Of a DNA stretch of 64,000 bases, positions 24,459 to 32,900 are shown piece by piece. This DNA comes from Protofrankia sp963555925 (lineage in GTDB: Bacteria > Actinomycetota > Actinomycetes > Frankiales > Frankiaceae): assembly GCA_963555925.1 (NCBI GenBank), contig CAUVXJ010000107.1, positions 1-64,000 of the forward strand. Direction: 5' to 3'. Numbering within the stretch: the first letter of the stretch is position 1; every line of letters begins with the position of its first letter. A program made the position numbers and the translations under genes. Under the pieces are notes generated by a model. It did no database searches, was not told where the DNA came from, and saw only the letters and a list, made by a program, of their open reading frames with translations.

Positions 24459-25370
24459 TCAGGTGTGTGGGTGATCGGCGAGGGTTTCGTCGATCGCGCG
24501 GCGGGCGAGGCCGGCGAGCGTGGGGTTGCTGACCTGGTAGTACGCCAAGGCGATGAGCCCGAAGGACAGTGCCCAGCCGCGACCGCGTGCCCAGGTCGCG
24601 TCATCGATCCCTACCACGGCCCGGAACACATCCCGGCTCTCGGTGGACAGCACGGTCCACGCGACCATCACGTCGCACGCGGGGTCGCCCACGCCCAGGC
24701 CCCCGAAGTCGATGACACCGGTCAGCCGGCCCGCTCGGGCGAGCAGGTTCCCGGGGAGGATGTCGCCGTGGAGCCAGACCGGCGGCCCCGGCCATACCGG
24801 CGCGTCCAGGGTTGCTTCCCATACCGCGGTCACTGCGCGGGTGTCGAGGGTGCTGTGCAGGGAGCCGATCGCGGCGCGGGTCGGGGTGTCGCGTCTGGCC
24901 AGCGGCACGCCGCGGAAGAAGTTGTGGTCTCCAGGATGCGGTCCGTCGGTGGGGTCGATGCGCTGCAGGGCGGTGATGAAGTGCCCCACTGCGGTGGCCG
25001 TCTGGTGTGGATCGGCGACGGGTTCGACGGTGAGGTCCGTACCGGCGAGCCAACGGTAGACCGACCAGGACCACGGGTAGTCCTCGGCGGGCGTGCCCTT
25101 GCCCAGCGGGACCGGGATGTCCAGCGGTAGGAACGGTGCGAGGCGGGGCAACCACCGGTGTTCTTTGGCCACCTGCCCGGCGGCGCCCGGGATGCGGGGG
25201 AGTCGTACGGCCAGGTCGGCACCGAGCCGAAAGATCGCGTTGTCGGTGCCCGCGGGGTGAACCGGCTCGATGGGAAGGCCCGCCCACGCCGGGAACTGCG
25301 CTCGGACCAGGCGGTCCACCAACGACGCGTCGATGGGCACCTCGTCGGCGTGCATCGTGCCGGCGGCCAT
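24459..25370 (-). CDS. Aminoglycoside phosphotransferase-family kinase
   Basis: The protein-kinase-like fold of APH enzymes is clear. The Brenner loop is WLHGDILPGNLL (catalytic aspartate in HGD) and the metal-binding GVIDFGGLGVGDPACDVMVAW follows. The ATG at 25370 is preferred because CGAGGAGATACTC places a GGAGA ribosome-binding site just before it. Translation then gives 303 residues (MAAGTMHADEVPID). The N-terminal lobe includes TDNAIFRLGADLAVRLPR with the probable ATP lysine replaced by arginine. Family members phosphorylate aminoglycosides, macrolides, hydroxyurea or small metabolites; the substrate here is unknown and resistance should not be assumed. The gene is a single unit. Confidence 0.85.
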   Translation of the reverse strand: MAAGTMHADEVPIDASLVDRLVRAQFPAWAGLPIEPVHPAGTDNAIFRLGADLAVRLPRIPGAAGQVAKEHRWLPRLAPFLPLDIPVPLGKGTPAEDYPWSWSVYRWLAGTDLTVEPVADPHQTATAVGHFITALQRIDPTDGPHPGDHNFFRGVPLARRDTPTRAAIGSLHSTLDTRAVTAVWEATLDAPVWPGPPVWLHGDILPGNLLARAGRLTGVIDFGGLGVGDPACDVMVAWTVLSTESRDVFRAVVGIDDATWARGRGWALSFGLIALAYYQVSNPTLAGLARRAIDETLADHPHT

Positions 25371-25971
25371 GAGTATCTCCTCGACCTGAACCGGAGCGGG
25401 ATCCGCCGGCCGGTCGGGGGCTTGTCTCCTGGCTCGTACCTCTTCTTCCCTTCTTGATGCCTGTAACGGACGGTGAGGGTCGCGGGTCGGGCCCACCGGC
25501 GTCGGCGCCCATCGCGCCACGTGACGTGACCGAAGCCGCGGCGACGATCATCTGCGGCATGGACATTCCATAACCCGATGGGGCTGCTCTGTCGGGCCGC
25601 AAGCAGGTCACCGCCAGCATGGGCACAGCCCAGTGGCAGACCCCGACGCCTGGCCTGTGGACGACCAGCGTTTCGGGCGGACCCGCGGACGACGATTTCG
25701 GCCGGTGCGGCATCGATGCGCTCGTGGTGGCCGTCGTGCGGTCCGCCCAGGCAGACGAGCAACATCGTCTCCGAGGATGGTGATCCCCACCCCTACGTAG
25801 ACGGGCCAGGTGGCGACCTGCGCGTCGCGGATCTTCAGCACGATCTACGAATGCGAGCGTGACGTGATGCGTGCTCTGGGCTCCCACTTGTTGACGGTCG
25901 GTCACATCTGTCGCGTGCGAATTCAACATCCGGGAACCGAGTCTCAGTGCGTTCATAGCGTGGTGGTCGCG
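25371..25971. other. Intergenic stretch without a recognised gene
   Basis: Several overlapping frames are open here because of the high GC, but none shows a recognisable domain, good start context or consistent protein composition. The region separates the leftward phosphotransferase from the rightward cupin operon. Its right end leads into a palindromic site. Confidence 0.5.
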
Positions 25972-25997
25972 GTCATAGGTTGAGCGAACCTCTTTCC
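25972..25997 (+). promoter_or_regulatory. Palindromic 26-bp site, copy 1 (upstream of cupin operon)
   Basis: GTCATAGGTTG, 4 nt, then AACCTCTTTCC. The core AGGTTGAGCGAACCT is a 5+5+5 inverted repeat. The same site occurs at 31603-31628 with 23 of 26 bases identical and in the same orientation relative to the downstream cupin genes. It lies about 135 bp before the cupin start and is likely an operator or a specific promoter element. Confidence 0.7.
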
Positions 25998-26132
25998 TAA
26001 CCGTCGGGGGCTCCTTAGGTTTCCGAATTATGGAGTGAGTTCGTCTGGCTGTGCTCCCGGAGGCGTCGGCCGTCAGCGTCCGTGTAAGCCCCGAGGGCAT
26101 CTACCTGGGGGCGACTGAGAAAGGAAAGAGTC

Positions 26133-26558
26133 GTGCCCATAATACGAATCATCGACAGGCCCGACGATACTCCCTTCGAGCAGACCCGGGATCTGGTCGA
26201 CGAGGAGATGCGGGCGAAGCTGAGCGCTGGTGAACTGGGTACCGCAGTGCGGTTCTTCCATCCCGGAAGCCCGACCGAGCTGCAGATGTTTGAGATGATG
26301 GTGCCTCCCGATGCGCTCATTGACCAGCACGCCCACGACGAGGACGAGATCATCTATGTAGTAGAAGGTGAGCTCCACCTGGGCCGGCGGGTGCTGGCCT
26401 CAGGAGCCTCGGTTCACATCCCCGGCAATACGCTCTACTCATTCCGGGCTGGACCCGCCGGGCTACGTTTCCTGAACTTCCGTGCTCACCAAGACAACAC
26501 TTACCTCACCAGGGATGAGTTCGTGGTCCGCCGATCGGCCAGTGCGGCGCCACGCTGA
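26133..26558 (+). CDS. Single-domain cupin protein
   Basis: The 141-residue protein has a cupin fold: motif 1 HAHDEDEIIYVVEGELHLG (metal-binding H-x-H, E and later H pattern), then GASVHIPGNTLYSFRAGPAG as motif 2 with the histidine replaced. Cupins bind metal and act as dioxygenases, isomerases or small-molecule sensors. The GTG start at 26133 has an AAGGAAAG ribosome-binding site 5 bp away. It is followed by the amidohydrolase gene after 107 bp in the same orientation. Substrate is unknown. The upstream 26-bp palindromic site is shared with a second cupin gene at 32105. Confidence 0.8.
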   Translation: MPIIRIIDRPDDTPFEQTRDLVDEEMRAKLSAGELGTAVRFFHPGSPTELQMFEMMVPPDALIDQHAHDEDEIIYVVEGELHLGRRVLASGASVHIPGNTLYSFRAGPAGLRFLNFRAHQDNTYLTRDEFVVRRSASAAPR

Positions 26559-26615
26559 CGCCACCAAACGATGGTGCCCAACCTATGGGCCACAGGTTTC
26601 TGTCAATCTCATCGA

Positions 26616-26661
26616 AACGAACGAACGAACGAACGAACGAACGAACGAACGGGAACGAACG
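26616..26661 (+). repeat. (CGAA)n tetranucleotide repeat before the amidohydrolase start
   Basis: CGAA is repeated about eight times without interruption, followed by GGGAACGAACGAA, ending only a few bases before the ATG at 26666. If translation began at the upstream ATG at 26585, the repeat would encode TNERTNERTNGNER in frame. Tetranucleotide runs can slip during replication, so repeat number could alter the 5' region or the reading frame of an extended product. Confidence 0.85.
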
Positions 26662-26665
26662 AATC

Positions 26666-27868
26666 ATGATCATCGACGGGGACGGCCACTACAACGAGCC
26701 GGTACATCTGTGGAGGGACTATGTCGCCGACGAGTTCAAGGAGCGCCTCTACGTGGTGTACGGCGATGACGGCTTCGGGGAGCGGGTCGTGCTCGGCAAT
26801 CATGTGTTACACCTGGTGTCACCGGACAAGAGCAGTGACGGCCGTGCCCACTCCCAGCGCATCGGCATCGGCGACTTTGCGACCCCGGCCGGGATCCGAC
26901 CGGGCAAGCTGTCCGGTCGTCGCGCGGAGGAAGCTGCTCTCGGCGGCTCGGACCCGGAGGCACGCATCAAGGTCCACGACGAGAATGGGATCGACGCCGC
27001 CGTGCTGTTCCCCGGGATGGGGGGGCAGATCGGATCGATCCACGACCCGCAAGTAGCCCTCGGCGCGGCCCAGGCCATCAACCGGTGGGCCGCCGATTTC
27101 GCCAGTATCGCCCCCGACGAGCTGTACCCGATGACAGTGCTCCCCGACGTGCCTGAGCTGGCGGCCGAGGAACTACGCCGCTGCGTCAACGACTACGGGT
27201 TCGTGGGCGGCACGATCCGGCCCAACCCGAGCCTGGACGGGCGCACGATCGGCGATCCCAGCCTCGACATCCTCTGGGCCACGGCTGTCGACCTGGACGT
27301 GGTTATCGGTACTCACAACTTCGATGTTCCCGACCGTGGCCAAGCCGGCCGCGATCGAGCGTCGTCATTTATGCTCAGCCACACCATCGTTCACCCCTTC
27401 GAGGCGATGCTGGCCTTCGCGACCATGTACGAGCAGGGCGTGTTCGAACGGTTCCCGACGCTTCGAATCGGCTACATGGAATCGGGGTGCGGCTGGTTGC
27501 CCTTCTGGCTTGACCGCCTTGACGAACATGCCGAGCAGGTGGCATGGATCGACGGACTGAAGTTCAGCCGCTCGCCCCGGGAAGTGTTCGTCGCCCAATG
27601 TGTCCTTGGAACAGAGAATGAAGAACCGACGCTGCCCTTCGTCCAGGACACGCTGGGCGACGAAATCGTGCTATGGGCCAGCGACTATCCTCACTTCGAC
27701 ACCGACTTCCCGCTTGCCGCTCCGATGATGGACCGTCACGATCTCACCGCGGATCAGTTGGACGGGGTGATGTGCCGCGGGGCGCTTAAGTTCTACAAGC
27801 TGGATGAAGACCGTATCGGCCGCTCCAATGCCCGCCGTCGCGGCCAACCAGCGAGAATCTCCGCCTGA
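26666..27868 (+). CDS. Amidohydrolase_2-family metal-dependent hydrolase/decarboxylase
   Basis: A 400-residue TIM-barrel protein from the ATG at 26666 (MIIDGDGHYNEP), whose D6-x-H8 is the metal-binding start of the fold. Later metal ligands are H in VVIGTHNF and D in LWASDYPHFD. This set matches the ACMSD/gamma-resorcylate decarboxylase branch (C-C hydrolases and decarboxylases). The region VDLDVVIGTHNFDVPDRG corresponds to barrel strand 5 or so. It is the second gene after a cupin and precedes a fused EtfBA. It is the most divergent of four such proteins in the window. The substrate is unknown. No strong ribosome-binding site is visible; GGGA lies 11 bp upstream. Confidence 0.85.
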   Translation: MIIDGDGHYNEPVHLWRDYVADEFKERLYVVYGDDGFGERVVLGNHVLHLVSPDKSSDGRAHSQRIGIGDFATPAGIRPGKLSGRRAEEAALGGSDPEARIKVHDENGIDAAVLFPGMGGQIGSIHDPQVALGAAQAINRWAADFASIAPDELYPMTVLPDVPELAAEELRRCVNDYGFVGGTIRPNPSLDGRTIGDPSLDILWATAVDLDVVIGTHNFDVPDRGQAGRDRASSFMLSHTIVHPFEAMLAFATMYEQGVFERFPTLRIGYMESGCGWLPFWLDRLDEHAEQVAWIDGLKFSRSPREVFVAQCVLGTENEEPTLPFVQDTLGDEIVLWASDYPHFDTDFPLAAPMMDRHDLTADQLDGVMCRGALKFYKLDEDRIGRSNARRRGQPARISA

Positions 27869-28075
27869 CGTCTTCGATGCCGAGGGCCTCGGCTCCCGCA
27901 GCAAGAGCCGGGGCGCGGGGGCCGCGAGGCCGAACAGGAGCCCGAGCGATTCGGCCGGGAGACGGCGAGCTACGCGTTGGACCTTGCGATCTGGGGTGGA
28001 AAGGTGGCGTGGGCATCCCATCGGCAGATGCGGTCCTGACCGTGCGTGTGAACTATTCGAAGGAGGTAGTCCGAA

Positions 28076-28108
28076 GTGAGGGTCCGACGATTCGCGGCGC
28101 GCCGTTGA
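28076..28108 (+). CDS. Possible 10-codon leader peptide before etfBA
   Basis: AAGGAGG at 28060-28066 stands 9 bp before a GTG that opens a 10-codon frame (MRVRRFAARR) ending in TGA. The TGA overlaps the TTG of etfBA as TTGA. This would couple translation of the two. A one-base sequencing error or a true frameshift could also explain the arrangement. Confidence 0.4.
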   Translation: MRVRRFAARR

Positions 28109-29880
28109 GGGTGGCGGTGTTGGTGAAGCAGGTGCCTGCGTTGGAGTCGATGTCGCTTGACCGGCATGGGCGCTTGAATCGTTCCGGCGAAGCCGAGACG
28201 AACCCGTATTGCCGTCGCGCCGTGGGTAAGGCGGTTGAGCTGGTTCGGGAGTTCGGGGGGACCGTCACGGCGTTCACGTTGGGTCCCGCTGGGGCACAGG
28301 ACGTGGTGCGTGAAGCGGTGGCGTGGGGAGCTGATGAGGGCGTCCTCATCAGCGACCCGGCCTTCGCCGGTTCGGACACGCTCGCTACGGCGCGCGCGCT
28401 GTCGGCGGCGCTCCGGCGAGACGGACCGTTCGATTTGGTGCTTATGGGCCGGAACTCGGTAGACGCGGATACGGGACAGGTCGGTCCCCAGATTGCTGAG
28501 CTCCTCGATCTGCCGTTTGTCGCGGCGGTTCGCGAGATGACTTTCGACAGCGGCGGGCTGCGCGCGCGCTGCGAGCGCGACGACGGCTGGCGCGACGTGG
28601 CGGTGCAGCTTCCAGCGGTCGCTTCCTGCGCGGAGCGGCTGTGCCAACCGGCGAAGGTCTCCGCTGATCGACGCGCTTCGGTCGCCTCCGATCGAATCCG
28701 AACGTTAACCGCCGGCGATCTCGGCGTAGGGCCGTGGGGATCGGCGGCAAGCCCCACCCGGGTTGGCCAGGTCCGCATCGTCGAGATCACGCGTCAACGA
28801 TTGTTACTAACCGGAGATCTCGACGAGCAGGTCGACGAGGCTGTCGCGCTGTTGCGGTCGAACGGCTCGATGACGCCAACACACGATTCACGAGGTGCGC
28901 TGACCGAGCGAGTCCCGGCGAGCCGCGGCGTCGCAGGTCCCCACGTCGCGGTGTTGGACGAACCTGGACAACCTCGAACGACGCGCGAGTTGCTCGGCGT
29001 CGCGGCTCAACTCGCCGCCGGCGCGCGCGGCCACGTCGCGCTGTTCACCACGCATCCGTCCGCCGACCTTCACACCCTCGCCGCGTGGGGGGCCGACCGG
29101 GCCGTGGCGGTGGCGAACGCCCGGGTCGAGGAAGTGTTTGCGGCCGCCCTGACCGAGCGGGCCTGCGTGGATCCTCCGTGGGCGATCTTGGCGCCGGGAA
29201 CGATCTGGGGACGCGAGGTCGCGGGTCGCACAGCGGCGGCGATCGGCGCGGGCCTGGTCGGTGATGCAGTAGATCTCAACGCCGCTGACGGACGCCTGAT
29301 CGCCTGGAAACCTGCGTTTGGTGGCCATGTCGTCGCCGCAATCACCGTCACTTCACCCGTCCAGATCGCGACCGTGCGGCCGGGAATTTTCCCCCTGCGC
29401 ACCGCGCGGTTCGGCGGGACAATTCCGATCAGTTCGCATTCGGGCCGCGCGAGCCGAGTCCACGTCACCGGCGAGGAACGCGACGATGAGGTCGGGGCTC
29501 TGCAGGCTGCTGGCACTGTCATCGGGCTCGGAAACGGTGTGAACGAGGCAGACCTCCCGTTGCTCGAACCCCTCCGGCTGGCGCTGGGAGCCCAATTCGG
29601 CGCGTCCCGCAAAGTCACGGATCGTGGGTGGATGCCACATGCACGCCAAGTAGGCATCACCGGGCAAGCCATCGCCCCCAGGCTCTACATATGCGTCGGC
29701 ATCAGCGGCAAGTTCAACCACATGGTCGGCGTCCGCGGCGCGCACACCATCGTCGCCATAAACAACGACCCTGACGCGCCCGTATTCACCGCCGCGGACA
29801 TCGGCATCCTCGGTGATTGGCGCCAGGTGACGCCGATACTTACCAAGGCCGTCTCTCCCGCGGGTAGCCCTACCGCGTAA
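28105..29880 (+). CDS. Fused electron transfer flavoprotein EtfB-EtfA
   Basis: The first 250 residues match EtfB: LRVAVLVKQVPALESMSLD, ETNPYCRRAVGKAVEL, and GRNSVDADTGQVGPQIAELL, the AMP-site region. Residues about 275-591 match EtfA, ending with the FAD-binding segment ASRKVTDRGW, GITGQAIAPRLYICVGISG and INNDPDAPVFTAADIGILGD. ETF normally consists of two separate subunits that carry electrons from acyl-CoA dehydrogenases to the quinone pool. The TTG at 28105 gives a canonical EtfB N-terminus and overlaps the stop of a 10-codon leader (28076-28108) that has the only strong ribosome-binding site. A GTG at 28042 is the alternative. There is no acyl-CoA dehydrogenase nearby. Confidence 0.87.
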   Translation: MRVAVLVKQVPALESMSLDRHGRLNRSGEAETNPYCRRAVGKAVELVREFGGTVTAFTLGPAGAQDVVREAVAWGADEGVLISDPAFAGSDTLATARALSAALRRDGPFDLVLMGRNSVDADTGQVGPQIAELLDLPFVAAVREMTFDSGGLRARCERDDGWRDVAVQLPAVASCAERLCQPAKVSADRRASVASDRIRTLTAGDLGVGPWGSAASPTRVGQVRIVEITRQRLLLTGDLDEQVDEAVALLRSNGSMTPTHDSRGALTERVPASRGVAGPHVAVLDEPGQPRTTRELLGVAAQLAAGARGHVALFTTHPSADLHTLAAWGADRAVAVANARVEEVFAAALTERACVDPPWAILAPGTIWGREVAGRTAAAIGAGLVGDAVDLNAADGRLIAWKPAFGGHVVAAITVTSPVQIATVRPGIFPLRTARFGGTIPISSHSGRASRVHVTGEERDDEVGALQAAGTVIGLGNGVNEADLPLLEPLRLALGAQFGASRKVTDRGWMPHARQVGITGQAIAPRLYICVGISGKFNHMVGVRGAHTIVAINNDPDAPVFTAADIGILGDWRQVTPILTKAVSPAGSPTA

Positions 29881-29906
29881 CGCTTCCACTGAGGTCACTG
29901 AGGTCA

Positions 29907-30525
29907 CTTGACTACTCGTCGACTGAGCGGATTATTCGACCAGACTTTGCGCCAGTGGATTTCGGGGAAGTCCGTGAAGGCGGTCACCTCGGTTTGGCGT
30001 CGGTGAGCATGACCCGACGGCGGGGAATTTCTCGGCGGGGAGATTGGCGACGACGTCGACCTTGGGCGCGACGAGGCCGCCGGAGGGCTGCGCGAAGATC
30101 GTGCTAGTGGCGGCCAGCACCTCACGGCGGCCCTCGACCGACACCCCAGCCCGATGCTCACAGCTTGGAAGAGGACCCGGCCCACCGATACAGACCTGGC
30201 AGTAGGTCGCGTCGAGGTAGACGCAGGCGAACCCCACATGGTCCGGTGGACGATCCTGCCAGTCGGCGACGTCCCGGTCGAGCGCCTGCCAGATCCTGGG
30301 TACCTCGGACGTAGAACCCCGACTCGACGCCCAGGAGGGCCGCGGGCCGACAGTACGGTTGTCGCCACGGCGGTCAGCGCCCGCAACCCTCGGCTTGCAG
30401 GATCTGGCGCATCACCTGCCCGGTATCGGCGCTGCACAGCAGCTCCAGCCGTCCGGACACGGCGGACTCGTCCGAGATCATCACGTGCTGTCCTCAATGC
30501 GAGCTCTGGTCGGTTACAGAGCCTC
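29907..30525 (-). pseudogene. IS256-family transposase relic
   Basis: Fragments in two or more minus-strand frames match mutator-type (IS256) transposases: VYLDATYCQVCIGG and VSVEGRREVL in one frame, and TAFTDFPEIHWRKVWSNNPLSR in another. A further piece in a third frame (about 30290-30450) resembles the N-terminal region. The D-D-E catalytic core is disrupted by frameshifts and deletions. No clear terminal inverted repeats were found, although a 9-bp duplication (TGAGGTCAC) flanks the left side at about 29890. It is not functional and is a sign of past transposition in this region. Confidence 0.75.
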
Positions 30526-30725
30526 ACGCGACGGCCCCCTCACGTCCAGGAGTCCTCACCACACACGATCAGGCCCGTTTGGATCTAGACGACTCGAGGG
30601 GGCTTCACCCTCTTTACCGGGACGTTCTCGGCTGGGATGGTGTAGCCACAATGACGTCCAAAGATCACCGTCACCGCCCTGCTCGAACCAACTCCAACAC
30701 TTCCGTCGACGAGTCTCGGTCGGTC

Positions 30726-31589
30726 ATGGAGCATGACGCTGAAGGCACAGCGGCCAGGGGCGATATGCAGCGACGAGCGGAGCTCGCTGCCTTCCTTCGT
30801 GCGCACAGGGAATCCATCAATCCGGGCGATATCGGCCTCCCAGACACCCCACGGCGTCGGACCCCCGGTCTTCGTCGGGAGGAGGTGGCTCACCGAGCCT
30901 CGGTCAGCGCGAGTTGGTACACGTGGCTTGAGCAAGGCCGCGCGGTCGATGCGTCGCTCGCCGTTATCGATGCGCTCGCCGGCGCCCTCACGCTGACCAA
31001 CGACGAGCACGCTCACCTTCGGAGGCTCGCTGGGCTCGCCCCCCACCTCGCCACGCCCACCACCGAGAAGGCTCATACCCGCTGGTGTAGGTTCGTAGAG
31101 GAATGGGCTCCAAACCCGGCGGTCATCGCGAACCATTTCTTCGACTATCTGGTCTGGAATGAGTCCTTTGAGCGGTTATACATGGACGATGGTAACCTTC
31201 CGGTCGACAGGCGGAATATCGTCCTCGCAATGTTCCACGACAGCGCTCGGCAACAGATGACAGATTGGGCCGACCAGGCGCGGTCTGTCGTTGCCCGCTT
31301 TCGCTACGAGGCGGGAAAGCACCCTGGAGCCGAGAGATTCGAGGAGATCGCGAGGTGTCTGTCGGCGGAGAGCGAGGAGTTTCGAGCGTGGTGGTCCTCG
31401 CAAGTGGTGGAGACCTTCACCGGAGGACCGCGAGAGATCTCCGTGAAGGGGGTCGGCCCGATCCAGATCGACTTTGTCCACGCCCTCCTGTCCTCTGACC
31501 CGGACGTGCACGCGGTGCTCGGCTATCCCGTGGCTCTTGAGGACCGGATCCGTCTTCACCAACTCCTCGGCGTGCGGTACCCCTCGTAG
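30726..31589 (+). CDS. XRE-family regulator with MmyB-like ligand-binding domain
   Basis: The N-terminal helix-turn-helix (about residues 10-85) includes RRRTPGLRREEVAHRASVSASWYTWLEQGR, the hallmark of this actinobacterial XRE subfamily. Residues 100-280 form the MmyB-like ligand-binding domain (ANHFFDYLVWNESFERLY, RNIVLAMF, DWADQARSVVARFRYEAGKH). The ATG at 30726 is chosen from the domain start; a GTG or upstream ATG is possible. Family members usually sit next to hydrolase or dehydrogenase genes that they regulate. The next site downstream is the 26-bp palindrome at 31603, making it a good candidate regulator of the cupin genes. Confidence 0.85.
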   Translation: MEHDAEGTAARGDMQRRAELAAFLRAHRESINPGDIGLPDTPRRRTPGLRREEVAHRASVSASWYTWLEQGRAVDASLAVIDALAGALTLTNDEHAHLRRLAGLAPHLATPTTEKAHTRWCRFVEEWAPNPAVIANHFFDYLVWNESFERLYMDDGNLPVDRRNIVLAMFHDSARQQMTDWADQARSVVARFRYEAGKHPGAERFEEIARCLSAESEEFRAWWSSQVVETFTGGPREISVKGVGPIQIDFVHALLSSDPDVHAVLGYPVALEDRIRLHQLLGVRYPS

Positions 31590-31602
31590 CCTGGTATTTC
31601 CC

Positions 31603-31628
31603 GTCATAGGTTGGACCAACCTCTTTCC
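31603..31628 (+). promoter_or_regulatory. Palindromic 26-bp site, copy 2
   Basis: GTCATAGGTTG, 4 nt, then AACCTCTTTCC, with core AGGTTGGACCAACCT. It starts 14 bp after the XRE stop codon and about 100 bp before the truncated alpha/beta-hydrolase and bicupin genes. It matches the site at 25972-25997 at 23 of 26 positions. Confidence 0.7.
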
Positions 31629-31730
31629 GGCGCATGGGGAACGTCCTAGCGTCGGTTGGGACGTCGACAATCAATCCGACCCGTCGGCAGGACTTGACGG
31701 AGGTGGCGTGAGCGTGAACGCGTTGGGTGC

Positions 31731-32108
31731 ATGAGGGGGACGGATCACCCTCTGCCGCCAGAGGATCGCATCGTCATCGACGGCGAGGGCCGGGTCCTCG
31801 TTCGTCCCGACCGCGCTGTCGGCATGTTCTACTCCGATTGTGATCCCCGTTGGACTGCGGACGCTGTCTCCAGGTTGCGCTCGATGGCCGTCGCATGCTT
31901 GACCACTCCCTCGGCAGGTGCGGCCTGGCGGACCATTCCTTCGACCTACGTGCTCTGCGAGGAAGACCGTGCTGTACCGCCTCCGCTGCAGGAGTTCCTA
32001 GCCCGACGAGCCGGTGCCGAGGTCGTACGACTTCGTAGCGCCCACTCGCCATTCATCTCCCAACCCGAAACCATCGTGCGAATCTTGGCAAGTGTGGCCG
32101 ACCGATGA
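31731..32108 (+). pseudogene. C-terminal half of an alpha/beta-hydrolase
   Basis: The 125 residues match only the C-terminal half of small alpha/beta-hydrolases (esterases): MFYSDCDPRWTADAVSRLR, then TIPSTYVLCEEDRAVP with the catalytic-aspartate region and RSAHSPFISQPETIV carrying the catalytic histidine. The nucleophile elbow G-x-S-x-G, and the N-terminal sheet, are missing. A start at 31731 is plausible, so a short protein may be made but cannot be a complete hydrolase. Its stop overlaps the bicupin start by ATGA, which suggests it was once in one operon with it. Confidence 0.7.
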
Positions 32109-32791
32109 GAGGAGGATTGACAGGTGACCATGACGTCACGCAGGTCATCGACATTAAGGACCTCGACTGGGCCGACCTTGTGCCCGGCGTCCAGGCCAAG
32201 CGAGTCTGGACCGACCTCGCGACCAAGCGACAGGCGCTCTTCCTCCGGTTCGCCGCGGGCGCCACGCTGGATCGCCATGTCCACGAGGGCGACGAGTTGG
32301 TATACGTGCTGGAGGGCGGTCTGGCCGACGACGTCGGGGTGATCGCCGCTGGCAACGTTGGTTACCGCTCTCCCGGCTGCATCCACGCCGTTTGCAGCCC
32401 ACGAGGGGCTACTGCCCTCGCGGTGATCACCGGTGATGTTAGGCCGATCGAGGACCAGCGCACCGGAGAATCAACGTCTTTCGTCTATGACCTCGCCGCC
32501 ACCCGTTGGACTCAACATGGTCCGGAGCTCAGTACGAAGACCGTCTGGGCTGACGGAGTCATCGAGCGCGCCGCGACCCTCACTCGCTGGGCGCCAGGAG
32601 CGCTATTGCCCACTCACCGCCACGCGGGCGACGAACTAGTCTTCGTGATCGAGGGAACGGTTGAGGACGAGGCTTGCGTGTTGCGTCCGGGCGTTGTCGG
32701 CTATCGACCGAACGGCTGTGTGCACACGGTGCGCAGTCCGTACGGGGCCACGTCGCTGAGCTTCCTGTGGGGGTCAGTCGAGTCGGCCTGA
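32105..32791 (+). CDS. Bicupin protein (two cupin domains)
   Basis: Two homologous cupin domains are arranged in tandem. Domain 1 (about 20-105) has RHVHEGDELVYVLEGGLADD and GNVGYRSPGCIHAVCSPRG. Domain 2 (about 125-228) has THRHAGDELVFVIEGTVEDE and GVVGYRPNGCVHTVRSPYG. Both keep the H-x-H, E and H metal ligands. Similar two-domain proteins relate to ChrR-type cupins, which can sense oxidants or act as dioxygenases. The ATG overlaps the hydrolase stop by 4 bp; a GAGGAGG motif within the first codons could allow a slightly later TTG start. It probably depends on the 31603 palindrome. Confidence 0.82.
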   Translation: MRGGLTGDHDVTQVIDIKDLDWADLVPGVQAKRVWTDLATKRQALFLRFAAGATLDRHVHEGDELVYVLEGGLADDVGVIAAGNVGYRSPGCIHAVCSPRGATALAVITGDVRPIEDQRTGESTSFVYDLAATRWTQHGPELSTKTVWADGVIERAATLTRWAPGALLPTHRHAGDELVFVIEGTVEDEACVLRPGVVGYRPNGCVHTVRSPYGATSLSFLWGSVESA

Positions 32792-32900
32792 TGGCGCCGT
32801 CCTCCCGCCGTGCCTCGGCGTGGCGGACAACGAGCGGAGTACGAGAGGCGCGTGTCCCGAGACCAGGTCGTCGGTCCTAGACCCGGCCTTGACAGGATCG

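Noticed and set aside
24459..25370. Certain aminoglycoside-resistance gene
   Set aside because: Only the kinase fold is evident. Family members act on many small molecules, and the substrate cannot be read from the sequence.
25578..25862. Small open frames on both strands between the phosphotransferase and the cupin
   Set aside because: No domain, no good start context and mutually overlapping frames typical of GC-rich non-coding DNA.
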